Positions 8,148-17,545 are shown, counted from the first letter of the stretch. The stretch: DNA of 64,000 bases from JAGXLC01 sp041686375 (GCA_041686375.1 JAWLEB010000003.1:62001-126000); one strand, 5' to 3'. Notes: generated by a model not told the origin, from the letters alone. Program-made: numbers and translations.

Positions 8148-10421
8148 TTAGAATGAATACCCCAGGCTTACATACCATCTCAGTCTGCTGTCTGTACTAA
8201 CATCTCCAACCATCAGTTTTAGGGGACCCAGTAATGAATTAATTCTAACTCCCATTGCAAATCCTTTGGTCAGGTCTCTCCATTTGGTATCTTCCATGGT
8301 ACGGAAAAATTGATCTACTTTTTCGTTTGTGTAAACCATATTTCCTGCAGCTGTCAGGTATATTCGTGGTTTAATTTTGTAATTGAATTCCCCGTCTATT
8401 TTCCAGAAATTGGGTACAATATGTTCCCCAAAATTCATCCCATAAAATGATTCAAAGGTATATTTGTCTGTATAAAGAATACCCCCAAGTGCAAAAAAAT
8501 TAGTTATGGGAGTTTGCTTAGATACTAATCCCACTGATGTTCCGAATTTTAATGAAGTTCTTCGGTCGATCTCAAAGTAGTTGTCATAGTTGAAGTAGAA
8601 TGTATTAAAAGGTTTCAGGTTCAGCCTGAATATTTCTTCTTCAATACTCTGATCTTCTTTTATATGTTTCTGAATAATGGGTTTCATGACCCTTTTAAAT
8701 TCAATATCTAATTTTGTTCCCCTTGTAGCGAAATACAAATCATTAAGCGTATTATGTTTGAAGTAGGTTTGAGCCGCAAAAGCTCCAAATGCATACTGAT
8801 CAAAATCAGCTTCAGGGTAATATGCTTCAACGGCTCCTCCCGGTTCAAGGTGATTTCTTTCATAGTAAAAGTCAAAGCCTGCCTGTTGATTGAATGAAAG
8901 ACTGTATTTTACTCCTGTCCCAGCTTTTAATAGTCTGTGCTTGTAATTTCCGACATTTTCTTCTTCGTAAAAAACGGGTAATTTTGTTCTGCTCCACCAA
9001 GCAAAATTGTGCAACATTAACTTTTGCGCTTTTCCCACATATTTATGCGTATTGAATTTAACTCCAGGGTTTTCTGCAATATTAGCAGTCAGTTTTATTC
9101 TGGATGAAGGGATAATATAATTTCTGAATGTCCCGTTAAGTGTTATTCCTGTTCCAAGTTGATTGTCATAGTGGGGTGCTATTTTTAAAAAGGCGCGTGA
9201 GTTTTCCTTGATTTTATAAACCAGGTTGAATTTATTATTCTCTATGTGCTCCAGCTGGTAACCTACATTACGGAAATAACCTGTACCATATAATCTTTCT
9301 ACCGCCTCGTCAATTTTCTTCCGGGTGGTATAGTTTCCGGGAAATATATTCCCTTGTCCAATGATGAAAGATTTTTCAACGTATTGAACATTTTCAACTT
9401 GGACATCTGAAATGAGAACAAATTCACGGCTGAATGGTTTTTCTACAGGTTCAAATGAAAGATTCAGAGTATCTGCCAATTTTTCCAGTCTTTCTTTAAC
9501 CTTAAGAGTTGCTTCTTTGCCTATTTTGGCTATGGTATCACTTTTGCTAAAATCCGTTGAACTTAAATCTCCTAGTTTGGGGATGATTAGGATATCCGCC
9601 ATTTTCATCTGTTGTTTGGTATCTAACACGCCCATGAAGATGGTTGTTCGTGTTAAAACATCACTGAGTGATGATAAACTTTCCGGTGTCACTTCCTCTT
9701 CAAACCCCACGTACACTGCAATGATTATATCAGCTCCCATTTTCCGCACTTCTTCTACAGGCAAATTTCTGATTACTCCACCATCAACCAGCAGCATAGA
9801 ATCAACCTGTACAGGTGTGAACATGCCGGGTATAGCCATGCTTGCACGTATTGCTGTGGAAATGTCCCCTGAATCAAATTCTACTACCTTTCCTTCTATA
9901 ATATCAACAGCCATGCAATGGAAAGGTATTGGCAAACTGTCAAAGTTATGAATTTTTTTGACATTCCATGTCAACTCAGAAAACAGTCTGTCAATCTGGT
10001 AGCCTTCAGTGAGGCCGGATGGCAATTTTAGCTTCAAGTTGCGTACGGGGAATTCAATCAAATATCTTTCAAAATCTTCTTTTTCTTCCATTACAATGTT
10101 TCTCAAAGAGACTCTGTCTGTTATCATTTGATCCCAATCAGTTCTTGAAGCCAGCTCTCTCAGCTCTTCTGGCGAGTACCCCATGGCATATAATCCCCCA
10201 ATGATTGCGCCCATACTTGTCCCCGTCATATAGTCCGGGCGAATGCCAACGTCTTCCAATACTTCTAAAACACCAATATGAGCAAAACCCTTCGCAGCTC
10301 CTCCACTTAGGACAAGGCCTATCTTGGGGCTTTCTTCTCTTTCCGTATTGGAACTTGATTGAGAAAACATTGCCTGCGCAAAACAGAAGAAAAAGATGAA
10401 AAAGTATATGGGTTGCTTCAT
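8148..10421 (-). CDS. Patatin-like phospholipase with POTRA and outer-membrane barrel
   Basis: 757 residues with a signal peptide (hydrophobic 5-20, ending near FSQ21). The patatin domain (about 30-310) has the oxyanion loop GGAAKG at 40-45, nucleophile S69 in GTSMG and the DGG motif at 213-215. A POTRA-like segment (about 330-400) follows. The remainder (about 405-757) is a BamA/Omp85-like beta-barrel ending in an aromatic strand with C-terminal Phe. This is the PlpD/type Vd autotransporter-like layout, giving a surface or periplasmic lipase anchored in the outer membrane. It is common in Bacteroidota. It converges on the ccsBA gene. Confidence 0.9.
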   Translation of the reverse strand: MKQPIYFFIFFFCFAQAMFSQSSSNTEREESPKIGLVLSGGAAKGFAHIGVLEVLEDVGIRPDYMTGTSMGAIIGGLYAMGYSPEELRELASRTDWDQMITDRVSLRNIVMEEKEDFERYLIEFPVRNLKLKLPSGLTEGYQIDRLFSELTWNVKKIHNFDSLPIPFHCMAVDIIEGKVVEFDSGDISTAIRASMAIPGMFTPVQVDSMLLVDGGVIRNLPVEEVRKMGADIIIAVYVGFEEEVTPESLSSLSDVLTRTTIFMGVLDTKQQMKMADILIIPKLGDLSSTDFSKSDTIAKIGKEATLKVKERLEKLADTLNLSFEPVEKPFSREFVLISDVQVENVQYVEKSFIIGQGNIFPGNYTTRKKIDEAVERLYGTGYFRNVGYQLEHIENNKFNLVYKIKENSRAFLKIAPHYDNQLGTGITLNGTFRNYIIPSSRIKLTANIAENPGVKFNTHKYVGKAQKLMLHNFAWWSRTKLPVFYEEENVGNYKHRLLKAGTGVKYSLSFNQQAGFDFYYERNHLEPGGAVEAYYPEADFDQYAFGAFAAQTYFKHNTLNDLYFATRGTKLDIEFKRVMKPIIQKHIKEDQSIEEEIFRLNLKPFNTFYFNYDNYFEIDRRTSLKFGTSVGLVSKQTPITNFFALGGILYTDKYTFESFYGMNFGEHIVPNFWKIDGEFNYKIKPRIYLTAAGNMVYTNEKVDQFFRTMEDTKWRDLTKGFAMGVRINSLLGPLKLMVGDVSTDSRLRWYVSLGYSF

Positions 10422-10509
10422 ACCGATCTGTACTTAGTTAAAATATGCAATATTATATTTTATAAAGCATGTTTTTATGGTTTATTGTGTAAAAATTTAT
10501 AATAAATAA

Positions 10510-10553
10510 TTACGCTAACAGAATAATATTTTAGGAAAATTCTGTTAGCGTAA
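10510..10553 (-). terminator. Putative terminator hairpin downstream of fumarase
   Basis: Bases 10510-10524 and 10539-10553 form a perfect 15-bp inverted repeat (TTACGCTAACAGAAT / ATTCTGTTAGCGTAA) with a 14-nt loop. It lies 35 bp past the fumarase stop. Read on the minus strand it is followed by an AT-rich but not purely T tract, so it may instead be a processed 3' structure. Confidence 0.55.
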
Positions 10554-10587
10554 ATTACTTTTTAATGGGTTTTTATTTATTATCCGC

Positions 10588-12207
10588 TTAGTTGAATTTT
10601 TTGTAGAAGTCATTCCCTTTATCATCAATGAGTATAAATGCAGGGAAGTCTTCTACATCAATTTTATAAATGGCTTCCATTCCCAGTTCGGGGTACTCAA
10701 GCAGCTCTACATTTTTTATGTTTTCCTGTGCAAGAATTGCTGCTGGACCTCCGATGCTTCCCAGGTAAAATCCGCCATATTTTTTGCATGCATCAGTCAC
10801 TTGCTGACTTCTGTTTCCTTTTGCAATCATTACCATACTGCCTCCTGCTTTTTGGAAGGGTTCTACGTATGGGTCCATTCTGCCGGCTGTTGTCGGACCA
10901 AATGAGCCGGAAGGCATTCCTTCAGGTTTCTTAGCCGGACCTGCATAATATACGGGGTGTTCCTTAAAGTAATTGGGGAGTCCTTCTCCGCTGTCGAGTC
11001 GCTCTTTTAGTTTGGCATGCGCTATATCTCTTCCCACTATAATAGTACCGTTCAGGGATAATCGTGTTCCTACCGGATGTTTGGAAAGTTCGGCTAACAC
11101 ATCTTTCATGGGTTGATTCAGGTCAATGTCTACTGCTCCTTTTTCATCTTCTTTCCTGTACTTTTCAGGAATAAATCTTCCAGGATTATCCTCCAGTTTT
11201 TCTAACCATATTCCATCCTTGTTGATTTTGGCTTTGATATTTCTGTCAGCTGAACAGGAAACCCCCATGCTTACAGGGCAGGATGCTCCGTGTCTTGGGA
11301 GTCTTATAATTCTTATATCCAGAGCAAAATATTTGCCTCCAAATTGAGCTCCTATTCCTAATTTATATGCTGCTTTTAGTATTTTATCCTCAAGTTCTGT
11401 ATCACGGAAAGCCTGTCCTCCCTCATTTCCTTCTGTAGGAAGTTTATCCAGGTATTTTGTAGATGCAAGCTTTACGGTTTTTAAGTTGGCTTCTGCTGAT
11501 GTTCCACCAACTACGAAAGCTACGTGATAAGGAGGGCATGCCGCAGTACCCAATGATTTTAATTTTTCAACCAGAAAGTTTTCCAGTTTTTCCGGGTTGA
11601 GCAATGCTTTAGTCTGCTGGTATAAGGCTGTTTTATTGGCTGAACCACCACCTTTGGCAACGAAAAGAAAATTGTATTCATCCCCATCTGTTGCATGAAG
11701 GTCTATCTGTGCAGGCAAGTTGGTACCGGAATTCTTTTCGTTGTACATATCCAGTGGTAACGTCTGAGAATACCGTAGATTTTCTTTTGTATAGGTTTCA
11801 TATATGCCTTTTGAAAGTGCTTCTTCATCTTTTCCACTTGTCCATACTTGCTGCCCTTTTTTTGCGTAAACTGTCGCTGTGCCTGTGTCCTGGCAGAATG
11901 GAAGCTGTCCTTTTGCAGAGATTTCAGCATTACGAAGCATAGTGAGCGCAACATATTTATCGTTTTCGCTTGCCTCATTGTCGTTTAAAATTTCTGCCAC
12001 CTGCTTAATATGCTCAGTGCGAAGCATAAATGAAGTGTCCCTGAAAGCTGTCCGGGCCAGTTTTGTAAGTCCTTCCGGCTCAATTTTTAAAACGGTTTTT
12101 CCATCAAACTTGTCTAATGAGACATGGTCTTTGGTTAATAAGTAATACTCAGTGTCGTCTTTCCCCAGGGGGAATGGATTTTGATACTTGAATTCAGGAG
12201 TTGGCAT
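10588..12207 (-). CDS. fumA: Fumarate hydratase, class I (iron-sulfur)
   Basis: 539 residues in one chain, the full FumA/FumB-type length, interconverting fumarate and L-malate. Cys105 (PFCQDTG), Cys224 (AACPPYH) and Cys318 (GVSCSA) sit at the positions of the three [4Fe-4S] ligands known for the E. coli class I enzyme. Other conserved blocks are GGGSANKT near 186-193 and the beta-domain GRDIAHAK and GPTTAGRMDPYV. The enzyme is oxygen-sensitive and fits an anaerobic, fumarate-reducing lifestyle. Transcribed alone, with a hairpin behind it. Confidence 0.95.
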   Translation of the reverse strand: MPTPEFKYQNPFPLGKDDTEYYLLTKDHVSLDKFDGKTVLKIEPEGLTKLARTAFRDTSFMLRTEHIKQVAEILNDNEASENDKYVALTMLRNAEISAKGQLPFCQDTGTATVYAKKGQQVWTSGKDEEALSKGIYETYTKENLRYSQTLPLDMYNEKNSGTNLPAQIDLHATDGDEYNFLFVAKGGGSANKTALYQQTKALLNPEKLENFLVEKLKSLGTAACPPYHVAFVVGGTSAEANLKTVKLASTKYLDKLPTEGNEGGQAFRDTELEDKILKAAYKLGIGAQFGGKYFALDIRIIRLPRHGASCPVSMGVSCSADRNIKAKINKDGIWLEKLEDNPGRFIPEKYRKEDEKGAVDIDLNQPMKDVLAELSKHPVGTRLSLNGTIIVGRDIAHAKLKERLDSGEGLPNYFKEHPVYYAGPAKKPEGMPSGSFGPTTAGRMDPYVEPFQKAGGSMVMIAKGNRSQQVTDACKKYGGFYLGSIGGPAAILAQENIKNVELLEYPELGMEAIYKIDVEDFPAFILIDDKGNDFYKKFN

Positions 12208-12300
12208 ATGACTTTGGTTTTAAATTATTACTAAAAATAAAGTATACTGCCGGTAACATTTCACTTTTACAGGCAAATTGGAAGTCAAAAGATACAAAAT

Positions 12301-12642
12301 TTAAAGTAATTTATCAATGTTTTCCGGTGGATTGCCAATAACAGCTTTGTATTTGCCTTCTACGATGGGACGTTCTATAAGACGCGGATTTTCTAATAGA
12401 ATTTTTATCCACTCGTCTTCCGTAAAATTTTTATTTTTTAATTTTTCTTTGAATACCTTTTCCTGTATTCTTATGATTTCCCTGGGATGTTTGTTTAGTT
12501 TCATTAATAATTCCCGTAATTTTTTCTCTGATAGGGGTTGGTCTTTTAGGTATTGGATGATTTCGGGCTGAATTCCCTTTTCCTGGAGATATTTCAGTCC
12601 GGCGCGACTTTTACTGCATCTGGGGAAGTGATAGATTTGCAT
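12301..12642 (-). CDS. ArsC/Spx-family thioredoxin-fold protein
   Basis: 113 residues, the usual length. The single N-terminal Cys is C9 in PRCSKSR, with no second active-site Cys. The C-terminal part has the family block ERPIVEGKYKAVIGNPPEN, containing the conserved RPI and PPE. Glutaredoxin-type arsenate reductases share this layout (catalytic Cys near position 12 and arginines), but many such stand-alone proteins have unproven function. No ars genes are nearby, so arsenate reductase should be read as a family name only. Confidence 0.8.
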   Translation of the reverse strand: MQIYHFPRCSKSRAGLKYLQEKGIQPEIIQYLKDQPLSEKKLRELLMKLNKHPREIIRIQEKVFKEKLKNKNFTEDEWIKILLENPRLIERPIVEGKYKAVIGNPPENIDKLL

Positions 12643-12678
12643 AATAAAAGGATTTTATAGTTTAATTGTTGTTTGCTT

Positions 12679-13771
12679 TTATTTTCCCCCAAATTCCATG
12701 AGGTAGCTTTTTATAAAATCGTTCAGTTCTCCGTCCAGAACATCTTTAACATTAGATGTTTCGTACCCTGTCCTCAAGTCTTTTATCATTTTATAAGGGT
12801 GCAGTACATAACTTCTTATTTGTGAGCCCCATTCAATTTTCATTTTCTGTTCTTCCACTTTTTCTTTTTCTTCCAGCTTTTTTCTGATTTCTATTTCATA
12901 AAGCTGTGATTTTAGCATAGAAAGGGCTTTTTCCTTATTTTTCGACTGAGAACGTGTCTCCTGGTTTTCTATTGTGATTCCTGTTGGAAGGTGTTTCAGG
13001 CGTACTGCTGTTTCTACTTTGTTTACATGTTGCCCTCCTGCGCCACTGGCACGGAATGTTCCCCATTCAATATCTGCTGGATTGATATTTATGTTGATGC
13101 TTTCATCAATTACGGGTGATATAAAAACAGAAGCGAAGGAAGTGTGTCGCCTGTTATTTGAGTCGAAAGGGGAGAGTCGCACAAGTCGGTGAACACCATT
13201 TTCACTTTTCAGATATCCATAGGCGTAGTCGCCTTCAAATTCTAAGGTTACTGTTTTAATCCCAGCTTCATCTCCGGGTTGGTGATATATTTCCTTTACT
13301 TTATAGTTATTTCGTTCTCCCCAGCGAATGTACATCCGCATGAGCATTTCTGCCCAATCGTGGCTTTCAGTTCCTCCGGCACCAGGATTTATCTGGAGGT
13401 AGGCGCCAAGCGCATCCTCCTCTTTCCCCAGCATGTTTTTTAATTCCAGATTTTCTATTAGTTTGAGCGTCTTGTAATATTGTCCATCTACCTGGGTTTC
13501 CTCAGCTTCCCCTTCATCGTAGAATTCAAGCATAACTTTCAATTCTTCGATGTTTGTTTCTATTTCATCGAAGGCTTTTGTCCATTCTTTGAGTCTGGAA
13601 ATATATTTAAGTTTTTTTTCTGCAGCCTGTGGATCGTCCCAGAAATTTGGGGACTGTGTTTTATCCTCTTCTTCTTCTATCTGAATTTTCTTGTTATCGA
13701 TGTCAAAGATGCCTCCTCAGCGCATTTTTGCGCTTTTCGATTTGTTGTATTTCGTCTTTTGTTACTATCAT
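12679..13771 (-). CDS. prfB: Peptide chain release factor 2 with programmed +1 frameshift
   Basis: The main frame (13704 down to 12679) encodes the RF2 body, including the stop-recognition tripeptide SPF (RLSPFDSN) and the catalytic GGQ (GAGGQHVNK). A 22-codon zero frame starts at the ATG at 13771 and ends CTT TGA C (13708-13702). It is preceded by an AGGAGG internal Shine-Dalgarno at 13717-13712. Skipping the T at 13705 joins the frames and gives about 363 residues, the normal RF2 length. This is the classic autoregulatory frameshift: low RF2 lets the ribosome slip past the in-frame UGA. Confidence 0.95.
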
Positions 13772-13830
13772 ATGTTTATAAGTTTTATGCAAATCTATTT
13801 AAAATTTATTTGTGATAAAAACAGAAAATA

Positions 13831-13858
13831 CAAAAGGAACCCTGTCGAGTCCCTTTTG
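13831..13858 (-). terminator. Putative terminator after the LPP20-like operon
   Basis: CAAAAGG and CCTTTTG arms enclose a loop of about 14 nt. On the minus strand the stem is followed by TATTTTCTGTTTTTAT. A second hairpin (TGAATGCT 13871-13878 / AGCATTCA 13890-13897) lies between it and the upstream stop codon at 13916. Confidence 0.5.
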
Positions 13859-13915
13859 AGCTGATATCATTGAATGCTATATGTTTGAAAGCATTCATTT
13901 GAGGTTTTTCGAGGT

Positions 13916-14515
13916 TTAATAGTTGCCTTCTTCTTCAAGTTTTTCCATTTCCTCTTCGAAAGTCTCTTTGTACTTTTCGTAATCGTAGTCAACCCTTAAT
14001 CTTTTGTCTCTTGAAAGTCTGTCTTCCAATGCTTCCTCCAGTGCTTCTACACCCATTTCGATAGCCAGGTAAGTTTTGTATTTTCCTTCTTTTGTGCGTG
14101 TATGTTCTTGGCAAATTGTTCTTACATCATTAAGTTGCTGATTGACAACTTCGCGTGTAAGGGTCTCAAAGCGTTCTTCAACTTCTTCTACATTATTAAA
14201 TTCCCTGGAGTTCACATAGTTGTCTGTAGTCCCTTTAATTACGGTTTGAATCTGACCTGCTAAAGCAGCTTTGGCATTGCTCATAGCTTTTTTTCTTGCT
14301 GTCATTTGATCTTGGCTTTCACCAATAGCATTGGCACGGAACGCTTTTTTATCCGTTCTGTAGTCGGGTCCATCGCAATAGAAAGTGATTTTCTCTTCCT
14401 CCTCCTCTGCAACATTCGTGGCTTTCTTTTTTGAACCACAACCACCTAATCCGAGGCTTAAGATTAATGCACTTACTAATAAGAGGTTAAATGAATTGTA
14501 CATTTTTGTTTTCAT
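13916..14515 (-). CDS. LPP20-like lipoprotein (second of a pair)
   Basis: 199 residues. The lipoprotein signal has a hydrophobic run 10-25 and a Cys in the lipobox GLGGC at about 26. The mature protein has the LPP20-type pattern: a short strand region, then a helix with ARKKAMSNAKAALAGQI (Ala-rich, Lys-punctuated), then a long acidic helical tail ending EEEMEKLEEEGNY. It follows the larger LPP20-like gene by 18 bp, probably in one operon. Related proteins are envelope lipoproteins of unknown role; the name comes from a Helicobacter lipoprotein. Confidence 0.65.
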   Translation of the reverse strand: MKTKMYNSFNLLLVSALILSLGLGGCGSKKKATNVAEEEEEKITFYCDGPDYRTDKKAFRANAIGESQDQMTARKKAMSNAKAALAGQIQTVIKGTTDNYVNSREFNNVEEVEERFETLTREVVNQQLNDVRTICQEHTRTKEGKYKTYLAIEMGVEALEEALEDRLSRDKRLRVDYDYEKYKETFEEEMEKLEEEGNY

Positions 14516-14533
14516 AGCTTAAAAATTTAATAA

Positions 14534-15925
14534 TTAATAATTTAGCTTTCTTATTTCAGATATTATTTTTTCTTGTATTTCCTTTTTAGCTTTTTCAAGG
14601 GCATCCTGGGCTGCCATTTTATAGCTTCCGGTTTTCATCCCTTTTACATTCGAAATTCCTTCACTATAGATTTCCTGACTTGTTTTGTTATTGGTGATGC
14701 TTATGTTGCAATTAATAAACGCTGTATACAAATTGTATTTTTCAACAAATTTTCCTTCTGTCGTATTTGATTCTACTTTAATTATAACATCTGCATCTTT
14801 TGTATTATCAACGAAGGAGAAAAAATTTTCAGATAATTTTTCTTTAAACACTTTAGCGACAGGTTGGTTAGTAGATATTTTTCCAAATTTAGTTTCATTG
14901 GTTTCCAGATAAGCATTAACTTCAGAAACATTGATGTTAATGTATTGATAGGGAATATTTCCATCTTTGGCAAACATTTGAGTCAGCAGGTTTTTACCGC
15001 TTCCAAAATAGGTTTCAGTGTTTAATTTTACTTTTATTTTTTGCTGTTTGCCTTTTGGCAACATTTCTGCAATTGAACAGTTGATAATTCCCCGGGAATT
15101 GCTGGTAGTCTTTTCTTTTGTGTCGACAGATAAATCCGGGAAAGAAAATGTTACCGACAGGTTCTTTATAGGCTGGCGTTTACCGTTTTCGTTATAATAA
15201 GTTGTAGCTGATATCAATGGATTGTCGGTAGTCAAAGTTTTCAAATCGTAATTTGTTTTATCCGGCTCAAATTCAATAGCACTGAATATTTCCTGGATAT
15301 TTTGGTAAATGCCGTTTACGAGGTCAACACGCCCTTCTAAGGTAAATACGGATAAATCTTCGTCCAGATGAGGATTGACAGCCTCAAATGCTTTGACATA
15401 ATAGTTCAGGGCATTATGAATATCATTTTTTTCCTTTGCATTAGCTGCTTGTTCATAATAATTCTTTGCTAACGACTTTGCTTTTTCTAATTTTTCCTGC
15501 TTTATCTTTTTGTATTCCTCTTTCGATAATCGGTAATAAACCCAATATTTGTCTTCTCCCTTCCACGAATCCACAATCTCATAACCCTCCAATTCATCCT
15601 TCATATTCATTTTTATAACTGCTTCGAATTCTTCTTTGAAACCTGAATTGTCTTCAAGTTGACGTAAAATAGAATTACTGGACAGTTTGATAGATATTTC
15701 TGAGATTAGATCGGTAAGCGCATAGTTTTTTGCCACTTTAGCATAATTGTCTTCATACGTATCTGCATTGCCTATACCTATATAATATTCATTATCTATG
15801 GGTCTTTTTTCTACCCACTCGGGTTGCTTTTTGTTGCCCGCAGAAATATTTAATGACGAACATGAATACAACGATAATATTATACTCATTATAAAAAGCC
15901 AGGGAATAGATTGTGACAATTTCAT
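14534..15925 (-). CDS. LPP20-like lipoprotein (large)
   Basis: 463 residues. The signal ends in the lipobox LYSC (Cys near 22). Residues about 35-135 show the LPP20 pattern: PEWVEKRP, then YYIGIGNA, an alanine/lysine helix and a strand ending in a YWVYYRL-like segment. A helical segment (about 138-175) resembles a TPR-like spacer, and the rest is mixed with a C-terminal domain about 330-463. It is predicted to be an outer-membrane-linked envelope protein. The start codon lies inside the CATATG that begins repeat R2 copy 2. It probably shares an operon with the smaller LPP20-like gene. Confidence 0.7.
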   Translation of the reverse strand: MKLSQSIPWLFIMSIILSLYSCSSLNISAGNKKQPEWVEKRPIDNEYYIGIGNADTYEDNYAKVAKNYALTDLISEISIKLSSNSILRQLEDNSGFKEEFEAVIKMNMKDELEGYEIVDSWKGEDKYWVYYRLSKEEYKKIKQEKLEKAKSLAKNYYEQAANAKEKNDIHNALNYYVKAFEAVNPHLDEDLSVFTLEGRVDLVNGIYQNIQEIFSAIEFEPDKTNYDLKTLTTDNPLISATTYYNENGKRQPIKNLSVTFSFPDLSVDTKEKTTSNSRGIINCSIAEMLPKGKQQKIKVKLNTETYFGSGKNLLTQMFAKDGNIPYQYININVSEVNAYLETNETKFGKISTNQPVAKVFKEKLSENFFSFVDNTKDADVIIKVESNTTEGKFVEKYNLYTAFINCNISITNNKTSQEIYSEGISNVKGMKTGSYKMAAQDALEKAKKEIQEKIISEIRKLNY

Positions 15926-15982
15926 ATGTTTATTTTTTATTATTTATGGCCATATGCAATTTATCATGGACGTTTCATTTGG
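15923..15982 (-). repeat. Intergenic repeat R2, copy 2
   Basis: CATATG at 15923-15928 and 15951-15956 frame the same AT-rich tract as at 1214-1247. It is followed by the shared CATGGACGTTTCATTTGG block. It lacks the extra hairpin of copy 1. The minus-strand start codon at 15925 is within the first CATATG. Confidence 0.6.
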
Positions 15983-16111
15983 GTAAAGCTAGATTATTAG
16001 TTTCATATTCTGAGACTTATTGCTACAAAAGTCATAATTTATTGATTCTGCAACCCATGAAAACCTCATGCTTAATACATGGGATTTTTCTATGTTAGTG
16101 ATGAGGGTTTT
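15979..16111 (-). repeat. Intergenic repeat R1, copy 2
   Basis: Closely matches 1081-1214 in the same orientation. The stem is kept with altered pairs: AAAACCTCAT at 16060-16069 opposite ATGAGGGTTTT at 16101-16111, with a one-base bulge. A further CCCATG (16054-16059) / CATGGG (16078-16083) pair is seen. In this copy R1 lies upstream of R2 relative to the gene; in copy 1 the order is reversed. Confidence 0.65.
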
Positions 16112-16187
16112 ATAATTAAATTTATTTTTATATTAGTGTAAATATAGCATTTTCATCTCTTATGAATTCCATTAAGTCCAAATTTAC

Positions 16188-16664
16188 TCAGTAATCGTTA
16201 TTACGCATTCTCTTTTCAATAAATTCAAAAACCTTGCCATATTCAAAGCCCTTTTGAACTAAGTATTGTGCGGTTTTGTTTTTGATGTCGTATTTGTCCT
16301 GATCTCTAAGGCTTTTAAGCTTTTTGTCTGTTTCTTTTTTTAATATTTGTGAGTATAATTGTTCATCTATAGCTTCTAAAGCTTCGTCAATAAATTGTTC
16401 GTCTATCTGCTTGTTAATCAGGCTGTATTTTATTTTGTTTTTGCCCCAGTGATTAAATCTTAGTTTATCGTTTACAAAAGCATGCGTGTATCTTTTGTGA
16501 TCTATGAAACCTTCTTCTTTTAAAGTTTCAATCATTTCTTCCAGTTTATTACCAGGCAATTGCCACTTTTTATTTTTTTTATAGATATCGCCGGCACATT
16601 TTTCGCTTTTTGCACATAACGACTTTACCGAGTTCAGTATCTGTTGATATTGTTCGTCATCCAT
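16188..16664 (-). CDS. recX: RecX regulator of RecA
   Basis: 158 residues, alpha-helical throughout, with the three-helix repeat pattern of RecX. The clear blocks are LKEEGFIDHKRYTHAFVNDK (about 49-68) and WGKNKIKYSLINKQI (about 73-87). RecX binds RecA filaments and limits recombination and SOS activity. The start overlaps the end of prmC by 8 bp, so the two are translated from one message. Confidence 0.88.
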   Translation of the reverse strand: MDDEQYQQILNSVKSLCAKSEKCAGDIYKKNKKWQLPGNKLEEMIETLKEEGFIDHKRYTHAFVNDKLRFNHWGKNKIKYSLINKQIDEQFIDEALEAIDEQLYSQILKKETDKKLKSLRDQDKYDIKNKTAQYLVQKGFEYGKVFEFIEKRMRNNDY

Positions 16665-17511
16665 GTTGCATTGCTTTTATCATCCTTGCTTTTCCATTAA
16701 TATCCTTTTGGATTGTAATCCCGTGAAATCCTTTTTCCCTGAGTAATGCGTCAATGTCTTCAGCTTTGTTTTCATTTATTTCAAAATATAGTAAGCCATT
16801 GGTGCTGAGATATTTTTTTGCATAATCAGCGATCTTATGATAAAAGATGAGGGAATTGAAATCTGCCACAAAAAGGGATTCGCTGGGTTCGAAATCCAAT
16901 ATATTTTTGTGCATAAATTGCTTTTCGGAATTCATAATGTATGGCGGATTGCTGACAATTATATCCATATCCGGAAGGGAAGGTTGCTCGCTTAAGATAT
17001 CAGCCTCGATGAATTGGATAGATACATTGTTTTTTTCAGCATTTTTTCTCGCGGTATCTAAGGTTTGTTTATTATAATCGATTGCATAAAGACTTGCTTG
17101 GGGAATGAATTTTGCAAGAGCTATCGCTATACATCCGCTTCCAGTTCCAATATCCAGTATTTTCGGACTGTCATGCTGTTCTCTGATTATCCAGTCGACC
17201 AGCTCTTCTGTTTCCTGACGTGGGATTAATACATTTTTGTTTACATTTAAGTTAAGATCGTAAAACATTGTTTCTCCTAGTATGTACTGAACAGGAACTA
17301 AATTTTCTAATTGTTGTACGATTTTCTGAATTTCAAGAATCGTACTTGGGGCTAGTTTATAATCAGGATCTAAAAGTCTGTCTGTTTTTTTTAAATTTAC
17401 CTTTTTTTCATATATGAGCTCAATCAGACTGTTAATCTCATTATCAGGGTAAATCCCTTTAAGTGTATTGTGGATATATTGAGTAACTTCTTTGATTTTT
17501 GTTATTTTCAT
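16657..17511 (-). CDS. prmC: Release factor glutamine methyltransferase
   Basis: 284 residues. The helical N-terminal domain (1-90) is followed by a SAM-dependent methyltransferase fold with GTGSGC at 122-127 and the catalytic NPPY at 188-191. PrmC methylates the Gln of the GGQ motif in release factors; prfB is also in this window at 12.7-13.8 kb. It is the first gene of a prmC-recX pair. A TATTTTTG -7 box ends only 4 bases before the start codon, which suggests a leaderless message. Confidence 0.93.
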   Translation of the reverse strand: MKITKIKEVTQYIHNTLKGIYPDNEINSLIELIYEKKVNLKKTDRLLDPDYKLAPSTILEIQKIVQQLENLVPVQYILGETMFYDLNLNVNKNVLIPRQETEELVDWIIREQHDSPKILDIGTGSGCIAIALAKFIPQASLYAIDYNKQTLDTARKNAEKNNVSIQFIEADILSEQPSLPDMDIIVSNPPYIMNSEKQFMHKNILDFEPSESLFVADFNSLIFYHKIADYAKKYLSTNGLLYFEINENKAEDIDALLREKGFHGITIQKDINGKARMIKAMQHG

Positions 17512-17515
17512 AGAT

Positions 17516-17523
17516 CAAAAATA
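17516..17523 (-). promoter_or_regulatory. Putative -7 promoter box for prmC
   Basis: TATTTTTG on the minus strand matches the Bacteroidota TAnnTTTG consensus. No good TTTG -33 element is found at the usual distance. The box is 4 nt from the ATG at 17511. Confidence 0.45.
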
Positions 17524-17545
17524 ACAAATTAATAAATGAAACTTT

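Noticed and set aside
9412..9951. 179-residue plus-strand open frame
   Set aside because: It is the antisense of the patatin gene, which is intact with all catalytic motifs. Ser/Ile-rich shadow frame.
12301..12642. Arsenic resistance locus
   Set aside because: The ArsC-like protein has no ars transporter or regulator nearby, so a resistance role is not supported.
12679..13542. prfB taken as a 287-residue gene starting at 13542
   Set aside because: The frameshift-linked upstream part completes RF2; starting at 13542 would lose the conserved N-terminal domain.
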